Below are positions 62,909 through 64,000 of a DNA stretch of 64,000 bases, piece after piece. The DNA lies in assembly GCA_041395385.1 (NCBI GenBank), contig JAWLAN010000008.1, positions 164,595-228,594 on the forward strand, written 5' to 3'. The notes below the pieces were generated by a model. That model was not told the DNA's origin. It did no database searches and saw only the letters and a list, made by a program, of their open reading frames with translations. This stretch comes from JAJVHZ01 sp041395385 (GTDB lineage Bacteria > Pseudomonadota > Gammaproteobacteria > JAJPIJ01). Position 1 is the stretch's first letter, and each line of letters opens with the position of its first letter. Position numbers and translations under genes: made by a program.

Positions 62909-64000
62909 TCAATCGGATGCAGCCTTGGGCCGCTGCTGCTCCGAGCTCTCATAGATGATCAGAGGCTTGGACTCCCCTTCGATGGCCGTGTCGTCGACCA
63001 CCACCTTGGCGACATTGTCCATGGAGGGCAGCTCGTACATCGTATCGAGCAGCACGTGCTCCAGGATGGAGCGCAGCCCGCGCGCCCCGGTCTTGCGCTC
63101 CACGGCCTTGCGCGCGACCGCGCGCAGGGCGTTCTCGCGGAACACCAGCTCGCAGCCCTCCATCTCGAAGAGCTTGGCGTACTGCTTGGTGATGGCGTTG
63201 CGCGGCTCGGTGAGGATCTGCACCAGCTGGCTCTCGTCCAGCTCGTTCAGCACCGCCAGCACCGGCAGCCGGCCGACGAACTCGGGTATCAGACCGTACT
63301 TGATGAGATCCTCGGGCTCGACCTGGTGCAGCAGCTCCGCCGTGGTCTTGCGATCGACCTTGCTGCGCACGTCCGCGGAGAAGCCGATGCCGCTCTTCTC
63401 GGTACGGTTCTGGATGACCTTGTCCAGGCCGGCAAAGGCGCCGCCGCAGATGAACAGGATGTTGGAGGTGTTCACCTGCAGGAATTCCTGCTGCGGGTGC
63501 TTCCGCCCGCCCTGTGGCGGCACCGAGGCCACCGTGCCCTCGATGAGCTTCAGCAGCGCCTGCTGCACCCCCTCGCCCGAGACGTCGCGGGTGATGGAGG
63601 GATTGTCCGACTTGCGCGAAATCTTGTCGATCTCGTCGATGTAGACGATGCCGGTCTGCGCCTTGTCGACGTCGTAGTCGCACTTCTGCAGCAGCTTCTG
63701 GATGATGTTCTCGACGTCCTCGCCCACGTAGCCCGCCTCGGTGAGCGTCGTGGCGTCGGCAATCGTGAACGGCACGTTCAGCAGCCGCGCCAGCGTCTCG
63801 GCGAGCAGCGTCTTGCCGCTGCCGGTGGGGCCGATGAGCAGGATGTTGCTCTTGGCCAGCTCGACGTCGCTGTTCTTGCTGCGCGTCTCCAGCCGCTTGT
63901 AGTGGTTGTACACGGCCACGGCCAGGATTTTCTTGGCCTGCTCCTGGCCGATGACGTAGTCGTCCAGGGTGTTCTTGATCTCCTGCGGCGTCGGGCGCCC
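62909..64000 (-). CDS. clpX: ATP-dependent Clp protease ATP-binding subunit ClpX (5' end outside window)
   Basis: The last 363 residues of ClpX, the unfoldase that feeds ClpP. The fragment begins at GRPTPQEIKNTLDDYVIGQEQ, so only the N-terminal zinc-binding domain and the linker (about 60 residues) are missing. Walker A is GPTGSGKT, Walker B VYIDEIDKI; the pore loop GYVGEDVE, sensor region GARGLRSILE and other motifs are intact. It lies upstream of lon on the same strand, as usual. The frame is continuous to base 64000. Confidence 0.97.
   Translation of the reverse strand, partial: GRPTPQEIKNTLDDYVIGQEQAKKILAVAVYNHYKRLETRSKNSDVELAKSNILLIGPTGSGKTLLAETLARLLNVPFTIADATTLTEAGYVGEDVENIIQKLLQKCDYDVDKAQTGIVYIDEIDKISRKSDNPSITRDVSGEGVQQALLKLIEGTVASVPPQGGRKHPQQEFLQVNTSNILFICGGAFAGLDKVIQNRTEKSGIGFSADVRSKVDRKTTAELLHQVEPEDLIKYGLIPEFVGRLPVLAVLNELDESQLVQILTEPRNAITKQYAKLFEMEGCELVFRENALRAVARKAVERKTGARGLRSILEHVLLDTMYELPSMDNVAKVVVDDTAIEGESKPLIIYESSEQQRPKAASD

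Overview
The window is dense, high-GC (by eye about two-thirds G+C) bacterial chromosome. Several gene orders are classical for Gammaproteobacteria: leuB-asd-fimV-truA-trpF-trpB-trpA-accD-folC-dedD-cvpA-purF-metZ; ftsH-rlmE and greA-carB-carA; and clpX-lon-hupB-tRNAs-ppiD facing fabI. The FimV polar-landmark protein points the same way. No phage, transposase, rRNA or CRISPR array is visible. Most of the window is core chromosome, with a few inserted accessory modules. The best guess is an environmental gammaproteobacterium; I cannot name the genus.

Layout. 1-3.6 kb: an extracytoplasmic redox group (ferric-reductase-like flavocytochrome and cytochrome b5 domain protein on +, TlpA thioredoxin and a His-rich CxxC outer-membrane protein on -). 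3.7-15.2 kb: one minus-strand run, read sgaA-mcl-mtkA-mtkB-hprA-ppc-lldP-lldD. This is the acetyl-CoA/glyoxylate-forming half of the serine cycle, with a lactate/glycolate-type permease and an FMN 2-hydroxyacid dehydrogenase at its 3' end. 15.5-16.7 kb: an unknown membrane-anchored protein and a chemoreceptor remnant. 16.7-32.8 kb: the long minus-strand leuB-to-metZ block (Met, purine, folate, fatty-acid, Trp, Leu and aspartate-family synthesis). metZ has a complete promoter, SAM-II-type riboswitch and terminator leader. 33.1-46.3 kb: dapC, dapD, glmM, ftsH, rlmE, greA, carB, carA, a cytochrome c/Rieske pair, and dapB. 46.3-48.8 kb: a 140-bp MITE-like inverted-repeat element, an isocitrate-lyase/PEP-mutase family gene and a divergent NAD-type isocitrate dehydrogenase. 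48.8-56.6 kb: a Yej-like peptide ABC importer with a Sel1-repeat gene inside it. 56.7-64 kb: fabI, ppiD, tRNA-Asp, tRNA-Val, hupB, lon and the C-terminal two-thirds or more of clpX, which runs off the window.

How it works together. The serine-cycle run can turn PEP plus bicarbonate into oxaloacetate, malate (malate dehydrogenase is not in the window), malyl-CoA, then acetyl-CoA plus glyoxylate. The glyoxylate is aminated to glycine at the expense of serine, and the resulting hydroxypyruvate is reduced to glycerate. No C1-transfer gene (mtdA, fch, ftfL, glyA) and no glycerate kinase is linked, so methylotrophy cannot be concluded; glycolate/glyoxylate or lactate use is equally possible. The isocitrate-lyase-family gene and NAD isocitrate dehydrogenase about 31 kb away also sit around the glyoxylate/TCA branch point. 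Four diaminopimelate-pathway genes (asd, dapB, dapC, dapD) lie in one 16-kb stretch.

The items most worth a second look are the serine-cycle operon and its composition, its PEP carboxylase that lacks three of the four aspartate-inhibitor ligands, the SAM-II/antiterminator leader of metZ, the 30-bp perfect inverted repeat upstream of dapB, the 5' leader hairpin of carA, and the C-terminally anchored solute-binding protein of the Yej-like system.
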